NCBI GenBank assembly: GCA_033854175.1 | Contig: JAWOKN010000063.1 | Coordinates: 1-18,225 of the forward strand | DNA: 18,225 bases | Reading direction: 5' to 3' | Origin: DATKPE01 sp033854175 | GTDB taxonomy: Bacteria > Bacteroidota > Ignavibacteria > UBA10030 > SZUA-254 | Shown: positions 6,373 to 17,700 of the stretch, one piece after another | How the letters are laid out: each line of letters opens with the position of its first letter | Position numbering within the stretch: position 1 is the first letter of the stretch | Made by a program: the position numbers and the translations under genes | The notes under the pieces: model-generated | What the model was told of the DNA's origin: nothing | The model's input: the letters and a program-made list of their open reading frames with translations, nothing else | Databases searched by the model: none

Positions 6373-9297
6373 ATGAAACTTAAAAACCGCTTTTTGAAAT
6401 ATTCTTTGATTTTTTTGTATCTCCTGCTTTTCAGTTATCTCTCCTCCGCCCAGACCAGCGGTTTTATCGCGGGGAGGATCCTCGACTCTGCGGATGGTTC
6501 GCCCCTGCCGGGAGCGAACGTGCTCGTGAAAGGGACATTACTGGGAGCGTCGACCGATTTGCAGGGCCGGTTTCGGATTTCCAATATTCCTCCGGGAACC
6601 ATCACGGTTCGTGTCAGTTACCTGGGATATGAGAGTGCGGAGCAGCAGGTGAGTGTGAGCACGGGAGTTACCGCAACTCTGGAGGTCCGCCTGAGCCAGA
6701 CCGCCGTCACAGTCCAGGGGGTCACGGTTACCGCACAACTCAAAGGCCAGCAGGAGGCAATTAATCAACAGGTCTCGTCCAACTCCATTGTTAACGTCGT
6801 TTCCCAGGAACGCATCCGCGAGTTGCCTGACCAGAATGCTGCCGAGTCGATTGCCCGCCTTCCGGGCATCTCGGTCGTCCGCGACGGCGGAGAGGCTCAG
6901 AAGGTCATCATCCGGGGCCTCGACCCGAAATTCAACAATATCACGATCAATGGTGAAAAGGTGCCCTCGACCGATCTGGTGGATCGCTCGGTGGACCTGA
7001 GCGCAGTCTCCTCCGATATGCTCGCCGGCATCGAGGTGTACAAATCACCAACACCCGACCGGGACGGCGATGCGCTCGGTGGAACGATCAATTTTGCTAT
7101 GAAGAAAGCACCCGACGAACTCTTCGGGGATGTACGGGTTCAAGGCGGGTACAACGCACTGGAAAAGGACTACGGCAACTATCGAACGTCGGTCAACCTG
7201 AGCAAAAGATTTCTCGACAATGGTCTCGGTGTCGTCGTGACGGGAAGTGTCCAGCGTGCAAATCGCGGCTCTGATGGGCAGAACAACTCCTATTCCATTC
7301 CCTATGATCCGGCATCCGGCGAGCTGATTACGTACAGGGACGACAAGATGAAGCTTTCGGACAGAAGGGAAATCCGGAAACGCTATGGCTCCAGCGCCGT
7401 CTTGGATTTCAATGCGGGTGAGAACCACAGCTTTTTTGTCACGGGGTTCTGGAGCCGCACGGACAGAAACGAGGAAAGAAGGATAGAGGAGATCAACACC
7501 AGGGATAATCGGCTCATCTACGATTATCAGGACCACACCATCGGAACGCGGATCTATTCTGTGGGCCTCGACGGTAAACATCTTTTCTTCCTGCCTTTGA
7601 TCGGACCGCTGGACCTGAACTGGCATGCGGCAAGCTCCGAGTCCAACCAGGAAAATCCCTTCGATTTGGAAACCACGTTCCGCCAAACCGGGGGACTGAA
7701 CGCATTGGTGACCGACCAGGGTCCGGATGCATTGATGGCAAGCGTCACGCCGGACTTGTCGCAAACCACCCTGTACGATATGACGTTCTCCAGCTCGAAC
7801 CTCCTCGACAAAAACCAGACACTCCAACTCAATGCAAAAACCGCGTATAATTTCGGCAACCTTGTTTCGGGCTCATTGAAATTCGGGGGAAAACTGACGA
7901 TGAAAGCCCGGTACCGCAATCACGACCAGATCCTGAGCAACACGACGATGTGGACAGGGCTTGGTGTCGACATCTTCAACAAGCCCAGCGCGTTCTATCG
8001 CTCATTTGACCTCATGCCGGATGTGAATCACAGAATTTTGATGTCAAACTTTTTCTCTCAGGATGACCTGATCAGTCCGTTCCTCAGGGGGCAGTATCCC
8101 TCCTGGCCCACTCTCGGCGGCAGTTCGATTCATGATTTTTGGGACAATATGCACCACCTGGTCACTTCCAGAGGTGCGCTTTTTGATACCTCCATGACGG
8201 CAGCGGGTGACGCACAGGTAGTTGCTGAATCCTATAATGCCCACGAAGATATCCTTGCCGGCTACGGAATGACTGAGCTCAATATCGGTCCCAATCTGAT
8301 GATCGTGCCGGGGCTCCGCTATGAACAGACAAAAAACAATTACAAGGGGGTCTATGGGACGAACATCATATCGTCGGAGGATATTCCGAGCATCGTGAGG
8401 GTGCGGGACTCGACGGGTGACCGGACCTACGGAACATACTTGCCTATGGTTCAGGCTCGCGTATCGATTCTGGATCAGATGAATATCCGCGTCTCTGCAG
8501 CCAGGACGCTCTCCCGGCCGAATTTCTATGACCTTGTTCCCTACCAAATTGTCAGTACCAGCGGTACGGTGGCAACAATTAACGAAGGGAACCCGGATCT
8601 TCTACCTGTTACAGCGTGGAATTACGACGTCTATCTTTCGTTGTTCAATCAGTATGGTCTCTTTACCGTCGGCTGGTTCTCCAAGAAGGTGGACAATGTT
8701 TCCTATATCCGGACCTCCTACATCACCTCGGGAAAGTACAAGGGGTATCAATTAACCCAGCCGGTGAATGCAGCTGACCCCTCGACGGTGTATGGAGGAG
8801 AGGTCGAGGTTCAGGCGAATCTCACCCTTTTGCCGAGCCCCTTCGACGGCATCGTCGTTTCCGGCAATCTCTCTGTGCTCAAGTCGAGAACGGTGGTCCC
8901 GCGCTTTTATGTAGAGAATAAGCGCATTCCAACGCCGCCTTTTCTCATTGTAAATGTTGTGGATACGGTTCGGGAGCTTCCGATGCCTGGTCAGGCCAAC
9001 CTGATGGGTAACTTCACTATCGGGTATGAACGCCAGGGATTCTCCGGCCGACTTTCACTTGTCTATCAGGGCAAAAGTCTTGCAGTCATTGGTACAAGAG
9101 CCGAGACAGATGGGTATGTCAATCCCTACTATCGCTGGGATCTTGCCCTTCAACAGAAACTCTACGGCGGCCTTAGTGTATTTTTGAATGTCAACAATTT
9201 ATCCTCAGTCACCGAGAGGTCGAGCAACGAACGCTATCTTACGACCGAACTGTATTATGGCTGGACGACAGATTTTGGTATTCGCTATAAATTTTAA
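6373..9297 (+). CDS. TonB-dependent outer-membrane receptor with N-terminal carboxypeptidase-regulatory-like domain
   Basis: Outer-membrane barrel that imports a ligand using TonB/ExbBD energy. The 974-aa product has a signal peptide (residues 1-26, cleavage likely after SSA). A CarboxypepD_reg-like beta-sandwich follows at about 30-108 (IAGRILDSADGSPLPGANVL, DLQGRFRISNIPPG, VSYLGYES), then a linker with VQGVTVTAQ as candidate TonB box (114-122). The plug domain spans about 130-245 (LPDQNAAESIARLPGISVVR, VIIRGLDPKFNNITINGEKV, MLAGIEVYKSPTPDRDGDAL, GGTINF). A barrel of about 22 strands extends to the C-terminus, ending TTDFGIRYKF with the terminal aromatic. It resembles the larger carbohydrate-type receptors of the Xanthomonas-Caulobacter style more than SusC, and no SusD gene follows. 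It lies 156 bp after a sugar-type regulator and 52 bp before a secreted T9SS protein, so co-regulation is likely. Confidence 0.93.
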   Translation: MKLKNRFLKYSLIFLYLLLFSYLSSAQTSGFIAGRILDSADGSPLPGANVLVKGTLLGASTDLQGRFRISNIPPGTITVRVSYLGYESAEQQVSVSTGVTATLEVRLSQTAVTVQGVTVTAQLKGQQEAINQQVSSNSIVNVVSQERIRELPDQNAAESIARLPGISVVRDGGEAQKVIIRGLDPKFNNITINGEKVPSTDLVDRSVDLSAVSSDMLAGIEVYKSPTPDRDGDALGGTINFAMKKAPDELFGDVRVQGGYNALEKDYGNYRTSVNLSKRFLDNGLGVVVTGSVQRANRGSDGQNNSYSIPYDPASGELITYRDDKMKLSDRREIRKRYGSSAVLDFNAGENHSFFVTGFWSRTDRNEERRIEEINTRDNRLIYDYQDHTIGTRIYSVGLDGKHLFFLPLIGPLDLNWHAASSESNQENPFDLETTFRQTGGLNALVTDQGPDALMASVTPDLSQTTLYDMTFSSSNLLDKNQTLQLNAKTAYNFGNLVSGSLKFGGKLTMKARYRNHDQILSNTTMWTGLGVDIFNKPSAFYRSFDLMPDVNHRILMSNFFSQDDLISPFLRGQYPSWPTLGGSSIHDFWDNMHHLVTSRGALFDTSMTAAGDAQVVAESYNAHEDILAGYGMTELNIGPNLMIVPGLRYEQTKNNYKGVYGTNIISSEDIPSIVRVRDSTGDRTYGTYLPMVQARVSILDQMNIRVSAARTLSRPNFYDLVPYQIVSTSGTVATINEGNPDLLPVTAWNYDVYLSLFNQYGLFTVGWFSKKVDNVSYIRTSYITSGKYKGYQLTQPVNAADPSTVYGGEVEVQANLTLLPSPFDGIVVSGNLSVLKSRTVVPRFYVENKRIPTPPFLIVNVVDTVRELPMPGQANLMGNFTIGYERQGFSGRLSLVYQGKSLAVIGTRAETDGYVNPYYRWDLALQQKLYGGLSVFLNVNNLSSVTERSSNERYLTTELYYGWTTDFGIRYKF

Positions 9298-9349
9298 AAT
9301 CGTATTCGCGTAATTCACTGATGTTTCACCTCATTTCAGAGAGATTTTT

Positions 9350-11389
9350 ATGAAGAAAAGAGATTTCTTTATCGGTGCCCTTTTCCTGATCGTTATGCTC
9401 ATGATGACCTCTGTGAATCAGGGGTTTGCACAGAGGTTCGTCGATATCAATTGTGGATATGGCACTATTCGCGAGGTTATCACCGCAGACAGCCTCAACA
9501 GAGTTGCAAACCCCAATACGGTCTACCGTCTCCACCGCGGCACCGCGGATTCGGTGTATTACCTCGACGCAGCTGTCGGCGACTGGGGATCAATGCCGCT
9601 GAACATCATATCGACCGGCACGGGTGATTTTCCGACCATTATCGCGGCAACGCTCTCCGATGGCACCCCCTTCAGTCCGATTTTTAGCATCAAGGCGAAC
9701 CTCTCCATGAACGGAGTAACGATCACCGCCAGGAACACTCTGGGGACATTGGCCCTGAGGATCTTCCACATCAGGACAGATAGTGTCACCCTGCGCTTGG
9801 AATACTGCAGGATAATCGAAGCGAACCAGTCCTCTATCCGCGCCGAGAGCCAACACGATCGGATATTCCTCAAGAATTGCCGGATAAGCAACGTCGCGCA
9901 AGACTGGTCAAATGCGAGGGTGGTCGATAACCGCACAGTTACCATCGACACGCTTTCGATGATCAACTGCACGTTTTACCGGATCGGGTCCCGGATCTAT
10001 CGCGAAGGCAGCGGAATTCTTACCTACGGGTATTTCGATCATAACACCGTCGTCGATGTCGCGGGTCCGACGTTCCAACTGGGGAACACCTTGAACCTGG
10101 TGTTTACCAACAACCTGCTGGTGAATTGCGGCTTCCTCGGTCATGGCATGAGCTCAACCGGTGCAGTCGTCGACGTCAATTCGATCCCGTCAGGTCAATC
10201 TGCGTACATTTCCAACAACGTGCTGTATGCAGATACGGCAAGCCTCTCTGCGGCATACCACGTCTACAGCGATACTGTCACGTTTGTCCGCTGGTTCTCC
10301 GATACGTTGCTCACATTCATGGCCAATGCAGGAACGACGAACTTGAACATTGGAGATCAGGTGACGTTCCAAAAGGCTCCATGGGAACTTCCCGACGCAG
10401 TGCCCATTGACTCCATCGTCCGGTTGTACTGGATGCCTGCTTCCCCGATCGTCGACGATGCTTCGATCCTGAGGGTCGGCAGCATTCACCTTGTCAATCT
10501 TGCATACAATCCGAGCGCGACGGCTTACACGTTTGGTTCGGATGGCAGGCAGGTGGGCTCACTCGAGTGGTTTGCAGTCCAGCAAACTCAATCAGTTCCG
10601 GGGGGATGGAACCTCATCTCGGTGCCGGTAACTCCGGATTATTACACCAAGACTTTTCTGTTCCCAACCGCCGTTTCTGAAGCTTTTGCTTATAGTGGAG
10701 GTTATGTCGTCGCGCAAACGCTTGAGAATGGCGCTGCATACTGGTTGCGATTCAGCGGTCCTCAAACAGTTACCTTACTCGGACTGCCGCGGACACAGGA
10801 TTCAATTGCTGTTGTACAAGGCTGGAATTTAGTAGGCTCAATTAGTTCTCCCGTCCAGACAACATCGATCGCTACGGAACCCGGAGGAATGATTGCATCG
10901 CAATTCTTTGCTTATGATGGCGGTTACACCCGCACCGATACGATCCAGCCCGGGAAGGGTTATTGGGTGAAAGTGAATCAGCCGGGCAAGCTGTATCTTT
11001 CATCGAGCGGAACATTCCAGGGGAAAAACCGCATAACGATCGTGCCGAGCGAGGAGCTTCCACCACCCCCGCCAGACGGGCAAATCTCCGACCTGAATTC
11101 CGGGATCCCGAAACAATTTGCCCTTGAACAAAATTATCCCAATCCCTTCAACCCGTCGACCGTTATAACGTATTCTCTGCCGGCCGGGGGAAGGGTGACG
11201 CTCATGGTCTATAACACGCTCGGACAGGAAATAGCGACCCTCGTCAATGCTGACCAAAAGGCGGGCTCCTATACCGTGCGCTGGGATGGCGTGAACGACA
11301 GGGGCACAAAGCTCTCAAGCGGTCTCTATTTCTATCGGCTTCGCGCGGGAGCGTTTGTGTCGACAAAGAAGATGATGCTGGTGCAATGA
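9350..11389 (+). CDS. Secreted right-handed beta-helix protein with T9SS C-terminal sorting domain
   Basis: The 679-aa product has a signal peptide (1-27, cleavage after GFA). Residues about 80-300 are a run of short strands with N/C/I ladders typical of a parallel beta-helix (pectate-lyase-like fold): LSMNGVTITARNT, LRLEYCRIIEANQ, IFLKNCRISNV, LSMINCTFYRI, YFDHNTVVDV, LVFTNNLLVNC, AYISNNVLYAD. Two GWNL repeats follow, at 419 (GWNLISVPV...AYWLRF) and 491 (GWNLVGSIS...GYWVKV). A proline linker is at 571-575, and a T9SS sorting domain at 588-679 contains FALEQNYPNPFNPST, YNTLGQEIATL and SSGLYFYRL. The protein should cross the outer membrane by type IX secretion. The beta-helix could bind or cleave a polysaccharide, but no lyase catalytic set could be identified, so I do not call an enzyme. 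It begins 52 bp after the receptor stop (GAGAGA before the ATG), consistent with co-transcription. Confidence 0.88.
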   Translation: MKKRDFFIGALFLIVMLMMTSVNQGFAQRFVDINCGYGTIREVITADSLNRVANPNTVYRLHRGTADSVYYLDAAVGDWGSMPLNIISTGTGDFPTIIAATLSDGTPFSPIFSIKANLSMNGVTITARNTLGTLALRIFHIRTDSVTLRLEYCRIIEANQSSIRAESQHDRIFLKNCRISNVAQDWSNARVVDNRTVTIDTLSMINCTFYRIGSRIYREGSGILTYGYFDHNTVVDVAGPTFQLGNTLNLVFTNNLLVNCGFLGHGMSSTGAVVDVNSIPSGQSAYISNNVLYADTASLSAAYHVYSDTVTFVRWFSDTLLTFMANAGTTNLNIGDQVTFQKAPWELPDAVPIDSIVRLYWMPASPIVDDASILRVGSIHLVNLAYNPSATAYTFGSDGRQVGSLEWFAVQQTQSVPGGWNLISVPVTPDYYTKTFLFPTAVSEAFAYSGGYVVAQTLENGAAYWLRFSGPQTVTLLGLPRTQDSIAVVQGWNLVGSISSPVQTTSIATEPGGMIASQFFAYDGGYTRTDTIQPGKGYWVKVNQPGKLYLSSSGTFQGKNRITIVPSEELPPPPPDGQISDLNSGIPKQFALEQNYPNPFNPSTVITYSLPAGGRVTLMVYNTLGQEIATLVNADQKAGSYTVRWDGVNDRGTKLSSGLYFYRLRAGAFVSTKKMMLVQ

Positions 11390-11396
11390 GCACCGG

Positions 11397-11460
11397 GTTC
11401 AGGTGTTCCTGAACGTGCCGGGTTTTGGGATGGGGTGATGCTCCATCCCGAACCCCCGGC
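11397..11460 (+). other. Two consecutive hairpins just after the beta-helix gene
   Basis: The first hairpin is perfect: GTTCAGG (11397-11403), loop TGTT, CCTGAAC (11408-11414). The second is longer: GCCGGGTTTTGGGATGG (11417-11433) pairs with CCATCCCGAACCCCCGGC (11443-11460), with one or two mismatches, around a 9-nt loop. Neither is followed by a T run, so they may slow exonucleases or attenuate read-through instead of terminating on their own. Confidence 0.5.
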
Positions 11461-11551
11461 AGCGGGCAGGAGGACATCCCCGGTATCCCTGGGCTCTGGT
11501 TCGACTGTCAGAGCATGGATGTATCGGCTGTTGATGTTTGCTCCTTCAGGA

Positions 11552-11585
11552 AAGCCGGACGAAGGTGATCTTCACGTCCGGTTTT
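11552..11585 (+). terminator. Rho-independent terminator ending the receptor/beta-helix unit
   Basis: CCGGACG (11555-11561) pairs perfectly with CGTCCGG (11575-11581), followed directly by TTTT. The preceding AAAG extends the stem against that T run, giving 11 bp with one G-U pair, so it could act in both directions. The loop region can itself form a short AAG/CTT pairing. It lies 165 nt after the stop at 11389 and 157 nt before the next start, so the giant gene at 11742 should have its own promoter. Confidence 0.65.
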
Positions 11586-11741
11586 GATAGAGTTCGAATG
11601 AAAACACAAGTCATCAGGTAGCGGAAGGGAAAGTTCCAGATGAAATAAGTTCCACCTGATACTTGGGAACACGAGTTACCAGATGTTACAGCGTCAAACT
11701 AATCCACCAAAAAGGACATATTCTAAGAAAGGGGTCATATC

Positions 11742-14700
11742 ATGAAATCCGGATACAGATTTCTGATCCTTGGGCTTGTGCTCATTGTAAGCACATTGAA
11801 CACGATGGCACAGCCCTCACCTGCAGTTGGTGATTTCGGATCAGTTGTTTCGGGTGCCTGGGAGACTGCCGGTACTTGGAGAATTTATAGTTTCAGCGGT
11901 AATGCATTTGACAGCATTGCGACCGGCGCCCCCAGTTCCAGTAAAAACGTGTTCATTCTGACTGGAACGACAGTCACATACAATACAAGCTCGCAAAACT
12001 GCGCGAATCTCGTCGTTCAATCGGGTGCAACCCTCCAGGGGGGTGTGGCGCTTCCGGGCACCACCTTCCTGAAGATCAACGGTTCCACCCTGTGGGTCGA
12101 CGGGACCTTTGGGTCGGGCCCGACCGACGGTCTGTCGATCGAAACAAAATATAGCACGGGTCCGATCACCATCGGCGGCACAGGGGCCATTAACATCGGG
12201 CAGCTCAGGCCCAATTCATCTCAAGCCGAGCCTCTGGGGCTTATTTTTGCAAATAATGCCACGATCAATTATGCGGGCTCGAGCGGGACAGGCGGCTCAG
12301 GCATCTATCTGACCGGCCGCGGGAATGCGAAGAACGTAACGGTTACGGTAAATTCAGGTGTCACGGTCACCTTCGGCACACTCAGCAACTTTTCATTGAC
12401 ATCAGGAACTACACCGTACGGAAATGCGAACTTCACCCTCAATGTGAATGGAACGCTCAGCATACCGTCAGGTAATCTGAATCTTGTTGACAGCGCTGTG
12501 TACACCTGTACAATGAATGTTGGCGCCACAGGGGTGGTAAGTGTCGGTATGAATTTCACTCCGTACCGTACCGGCAGCGGTATACCAGCAATCAACATCG
12601 CAAGCGGCGGGGTATTCAATATCCTGAACGGCGGGACGGCTGACTTCACAAATCCCTCCGCAACAGTGACCGGCGCGGGAAGCTTTGCCCTCCAGTCAGG
12701 GGCCACGATCAATATCGGGGCCGCTGCAGGTTTGGATGCCGCCTCAGGTCCGGTTCGGACAACGACGGCGACGTTTGACCTTGGGGCGAACTATAGCTAC
12801 CTCGGTACAGGCGTGCAGGAGCTTGGGGCGTTGCTTCCCGACAGCGTGAATAACCTTACCATCGGCAGCACATCCATTGATACGGTCAGAGCGGCAAAGA
12901 AAGTAAAGGTCAAGGGAGTTCTCCAGATTGACGGCTGGCTTGTCAATAGCGGCGGTCTGACAAGCGGAGGAACTGCAACGGTGAACGGCACCTATCAGCA
13001 CAACGACACGGCAGCCGCCACTACCATGCCGGTTGCGACATGGAATACCGGTTCAATGTGCCTTGTGACGGCTCTTAATCCCGCTTTATCGGCCGGGATA
13101 CCCAACGGGAGCCAGAATTTCTATAATTACAAGGTCGATTGCCCGACCCTCATAGGTGCGGGAAGACTCGGCATGACTAATAACACAATCGCCGGCAATC
13201 TGATCATCCACAATACCAATGATCCCACCGGCGCCGCCACGAACATGGTTGCGCTAGCTCCCAAAGGTGGCCCTCCGAATGATAATGTCACAGTGACAGT
13301 CATGGGCAATCTGCTTATCGACAGCTCTGCGGCGTCTCTCTCCATCGGTTACGGGTCAACCGCCCAGCGGGCAGTATTAATTGTACAGGGTAATATTAGT
13401 TCTAAGGGCGTACTGTATGGCAACGGGAGCGGTATTTCCAGCATATTTTATGCCTACGGCGACATTGCCATCCAAAGCACGACGGCAAACGCTTTCAGGG
13501 GACATTCATCCGCGACGTATCCCGATTCGGTTGTCTTCTGCGGTGCGGGAGTGCAGAGACTCACTATACCCACAGCCCTGGCAAGTGAGAATAATTTGCG
13601 CTTCTTTGTGCGGAGCGGTTCAACATTATATCTCGATGATACCACAGTGGTAAAATATGGCAGTACGATCGGGACGTTTGCTGTGGCGGACGGGGCGACG
13701 CTGAAATTGGGCCACCCGAATGGTGCAAACGGAAACCTTTCATCGTCGGTATTACCGTCCCTGAGCAGTAACGCAAATTATGAATTCGTTGGCAGCCTTC
13801 CCCAGGTTACAGGCAAATGGCTGCCGGTGACGGTGAACGGTCTGACCATCAACAACGGTTCCGGGGTGGCGTTTGATACTTCGCATATTGTCAACGGCAC
13901 ACTCTCTCTCACCAGCGGGGCGCTCTCCATCGGCGCCAACACGCTCACCATCAATGGCGCTCTCTCCCAAACGGGAGGCAGTCTCGTTGGCGGGCCAACT
14001 TCCAACCTTAGTATCGGCGGATCGACGAGCGGCCTCACTATTCCGGCCGGCGTCGGATCGTTGAACGGACTCACCCTGAATAACCCGAACGGGGCAGCAT
14101 TGGGCGGAAGTCTGACGGTGGAAGGTGCGCTCACGTTCACGAGCGGAAAACTCACGACAGCGGCAAATACACTGACGCTTGACACAATCGCCACTGTGAG
14201 CGGTGCAGGTTCCGGTCAATACGTCTACGGGAATCTTGCGAGAACGTATCTTACCGGCGCTCAGGCGTTCACGTACGCCGTTGGCGATGCATCAATCTAT
14301 GCGCCCGTCGCCGTGTCGTTTAACAACGTGGCCACAGGTGGAACGGTGACTGCAAAGACGACTTCCGGCGATCACCCGAATATCAGCACCTCCGGTGTTG
14401 ATGCCGGTAAATCGGTCAACCGGTACTGGTCGCTGACGAACAGCGGTCTCGGTTTCGATAACTACAGCGCAGTGTTGAACTTCGATCCGAGTGATATCGA
14501 CGCCGGTGCGGACACAAGCAGTTTCCTGGTGAAGAAATACGACTCGGGCACCTGGTCGTCTCCTGTAACCGGCACAAAAACGTCGACCAGTACGCAGGCC
14601 ACCGGCATGACGACGATGAGCGATTTTGTCGTGGGTGAGATCGCGCCGCCCACGATCACGGTGACTGGAACGCTTACGGATTTCGGCTTCATCGCCGCCG

Positions 14701-17700
14701 GCACAAACTCACCAGAACAAAGTTACACCGTCGCAGGTACGAACCTTCAGGGCGATATTCTCATCACTGCGCCTGCGGATTTCCAGGTGTCAACGACAAG
14801 CGGTTCGGGTTTTGGCCCGTCAGTGACGTTGACGCAGTCGGGCGGAACGGTGGCGAGTACGACGATTTACGTCCGCTTTTCGCCTGGCAGTACCGGTGCG
14901 AAGAGCGGCAACATCTCGCATACGAGCACCAATGCCACGACGGTGGATAAAGCTGTCAGCGGTACGGGCGTTTCCTCAGAACCGACAACACAGGCGAGTG
15001 CACTCAACTTTACCAACGTCGGACCGGTTTCCATGACGGTGAACTGGACGAACGGCAACGGAACGGAACGTATCGTGCTTGCAAAATCGGGAAGTGCGGT
15101 TAATTCCGATCCCCTGGACGGCACGGCGTATACCGCGGATGCGGCATTCGGGAACGGCTCGCAAATTGGCAGCGGAAATTTTGTCGTTTACGCTGGCTCA
15201 GGAAATTCTGTTAATTTAACAGGCCTGACGATCAATGCGACGTATTATTTCGCCGTGTATGAATTCAACGGCGCCGGCGGAACGCAGAATTATCTCATGC
15301 CGGGTGCGACGGGAAGTCAAACTGCTGCACAAAACATCATCTTCAGTAACGGCACTGGCGGCGGCGTGTGGAGCAATGGTCCGACATGGCAGGGCGGCGT
15401 CGCCCCGGCTTTACTCGACAGCGTCGTGATCCGGGGTACAGATTCGGTGTCTCTGACCTCCCCCACCACGGTAATGGCGTTGAACGTGCAGTCAGGCGGA
15501 AAGCTTGCCTTATCAGCGAAATTTGTTCCGTCGAATGTAGCACTCGACGGAAAAATCTTCGTGTCGGCTGATACATTGAAACCGACTTCTATGGCCGTCA
15601 ACGGCACGCTCTCACTTACGGGTGGTATTGTTGTACTTGAAAGCGGTGCCCAATTGAACATCCAGAGCGGCGGCACGGCTGACTTCACCAACACCTCTGC
15701 AATAGTGACGGGTGCGGGAAGCTTCGCCCTCCAATCCGGGGCGATGATCAATATCGGAGCCGGTGCAGGCCTTGATGCAGCCTCGGGTCCGGTTCAGACA
15801 ACGACGGCGACGTTCGATCCAGGAGCCAACTACAGCTATCTGGGTACGGGCGTGCAGCAGCTTGGGGCATTGCTTCCGGACAGCGTCAATAATCTGACCA
15901 TCGGCAGCAACTCCGTTGACACGGTCAAGGCGGCAAAGAAGGTCAAGGGGGTTCTCCAGATCGACGGCTGGCTTGTCAACAGCGGTGGACTGAACAGCGC
16001 AGGCACGGCAATCGTGAACGGCACCTATCAGCACAACGATACGGCAGCCGCCGGTTCCATCCCGATCGCGACATGGAATACCGGGTCAACCTGCCTTGTG
16101 ACGCGCCTCAGTGTTACGGCAACCGGCGGGATAGTCAACGGGAGCCAAAACTTTTATAACTACAAGGTCGATTTCGCCCCGGGAATGCTGGGACAAGCCC
16201 GGCTCGGCATGAGGGACATCACGATTAACGGCGACCTGATCATTCACAATACCAACGATCTTGCCAGTGACGCCACGAACTACATCGCGCTGACTCCCAG
16301 GGGTACGAGTCCCGCAGGAGGAGATCCTACGGACATTGCGACCGTGACAGTCTTGGGCAATCTGCTTATTGACAGCGCTACGGCATCGATGTCCATCGGT
16401 ATGGGGTCAGCCACATATCCCCAAACGGCGGTCCTGAAGATACACGGCAATATTGATTCTAAAGGCGTGCTCTATGGGAACGGAAGCGGCGTCGCCAATG
16501 AGTTTTATGCGTACGGCGACATTACCATCCGGGCCGCGGGTTCGAACGCTTTTAGAGGACATTCCGCAGCGAAGTATCCGGATTCGGTTATCTTCTGTGG
16601 TACGGGGGTACAGAAGTTCGTTAAGCCACTTGCTCTGACGTCGACGAGTAATCTCCGCTACCGGGTGCTCAGCGGTTCCGCACTCTATCTCAACGACACC
16701 ACGGTGGTTCCCTACGGCGGCAGTCTCCCTGGTGGATTCACGGTGGATGCCGGTGCGACGCTGATATGTGGTCATCCGAACGGGGTGAATGGAAACATTG
16801 CGCCGCAAGGCGGGGGACCGGCGCCGGTTTTGAGCCCCGGAGCAAACTATGTGTTCAACGGAGGCTCCGCTCAATTTACTGGCGCTTCACTTCCAACGGC
16901 GGTCAATAATCTTACCATTGATAATGCCAACGGCGCGACATTATCCGGCAATGTGCTGGTGAATGGAACGCTGGCACTTACAAACGGAAAACTGGCGACC
17001 GATACCAATGTTGTCGCAATTGGTACGAGCGGGTCAATATCGGGTGTCGAGGCCGGGAAATATATCAACGGCAACCTGAATAAGACGATGAACAGCGGCG
17101 CCGATTCGAAGACGTTTGAAATCGGCGACGCAACGTCATACACGCCCGTTACAATTTCCGGTGCGTCGTATGCCGCGCCATTCGAGGTAACGGCAAAGTC
17201 GACTGCCGGTGACCATCCGGATTCCATACACTCGCTTGTCTATGCCTCGAAGTCGGTGAACCGTTACTATACGCTTACCGGTGCACCAACGGGTTCGAGC
17301 GATATCACCTTCAACTTCGTTGCAGGCGACGTTGACGCCGGAGCAAATCCGTCCGACTTTATCGTTGCGAAGTATGATGCGTCGACGTGGACGGTGGCCC
17401 CCGTCATCGGGCAAACGTCGACCAGTATGACCGCAACGGTTGATCAGTTCAGCGATTTTGCGATTGGTGAACTCAACTCATTCACACTGACCGTGAATAC
17501 CGTTGGACAAGGTACGGTGACCAAATCGCCCGATGCCGCATCGTATTTGTATCAGTCGCAGGTGCAATTGACGGCCGTACCGCAGGATCTGAGCTGGAAG
17601 TTTTCAGCCTGGAGCGGCGATACCAGCGCGTCTGTCAATCCGCTGACGGTTATCATCGACCGCGACAAAAACATTACGGCGACCTTCGTGCGGGATTCGG

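Noticed and set aside
7045..7919. Minus-strand frames of up to 260 codons inside the TonB receptor gene
   Set aside because: They lie antisense to a clearly coding gene with full domain structure; their translations have no motifs.
9350..11389. Calling the beta-helix protein a pectate or alginate lyase
   Set aside because: The fold pattern is suggestive, but no conserved catalytic Lys/Arg/Asp set could be identified, so an enzymatic name would be unsupported.
12621..16799. The duplicated blocks as a possible mobile element or CRISPR-like array
   Set aside because: The copies are long, in frame, diverged mainly at silent sites and lie inside one coding sequence; there is no transposase, terminal repeat or regular spacer pattern.
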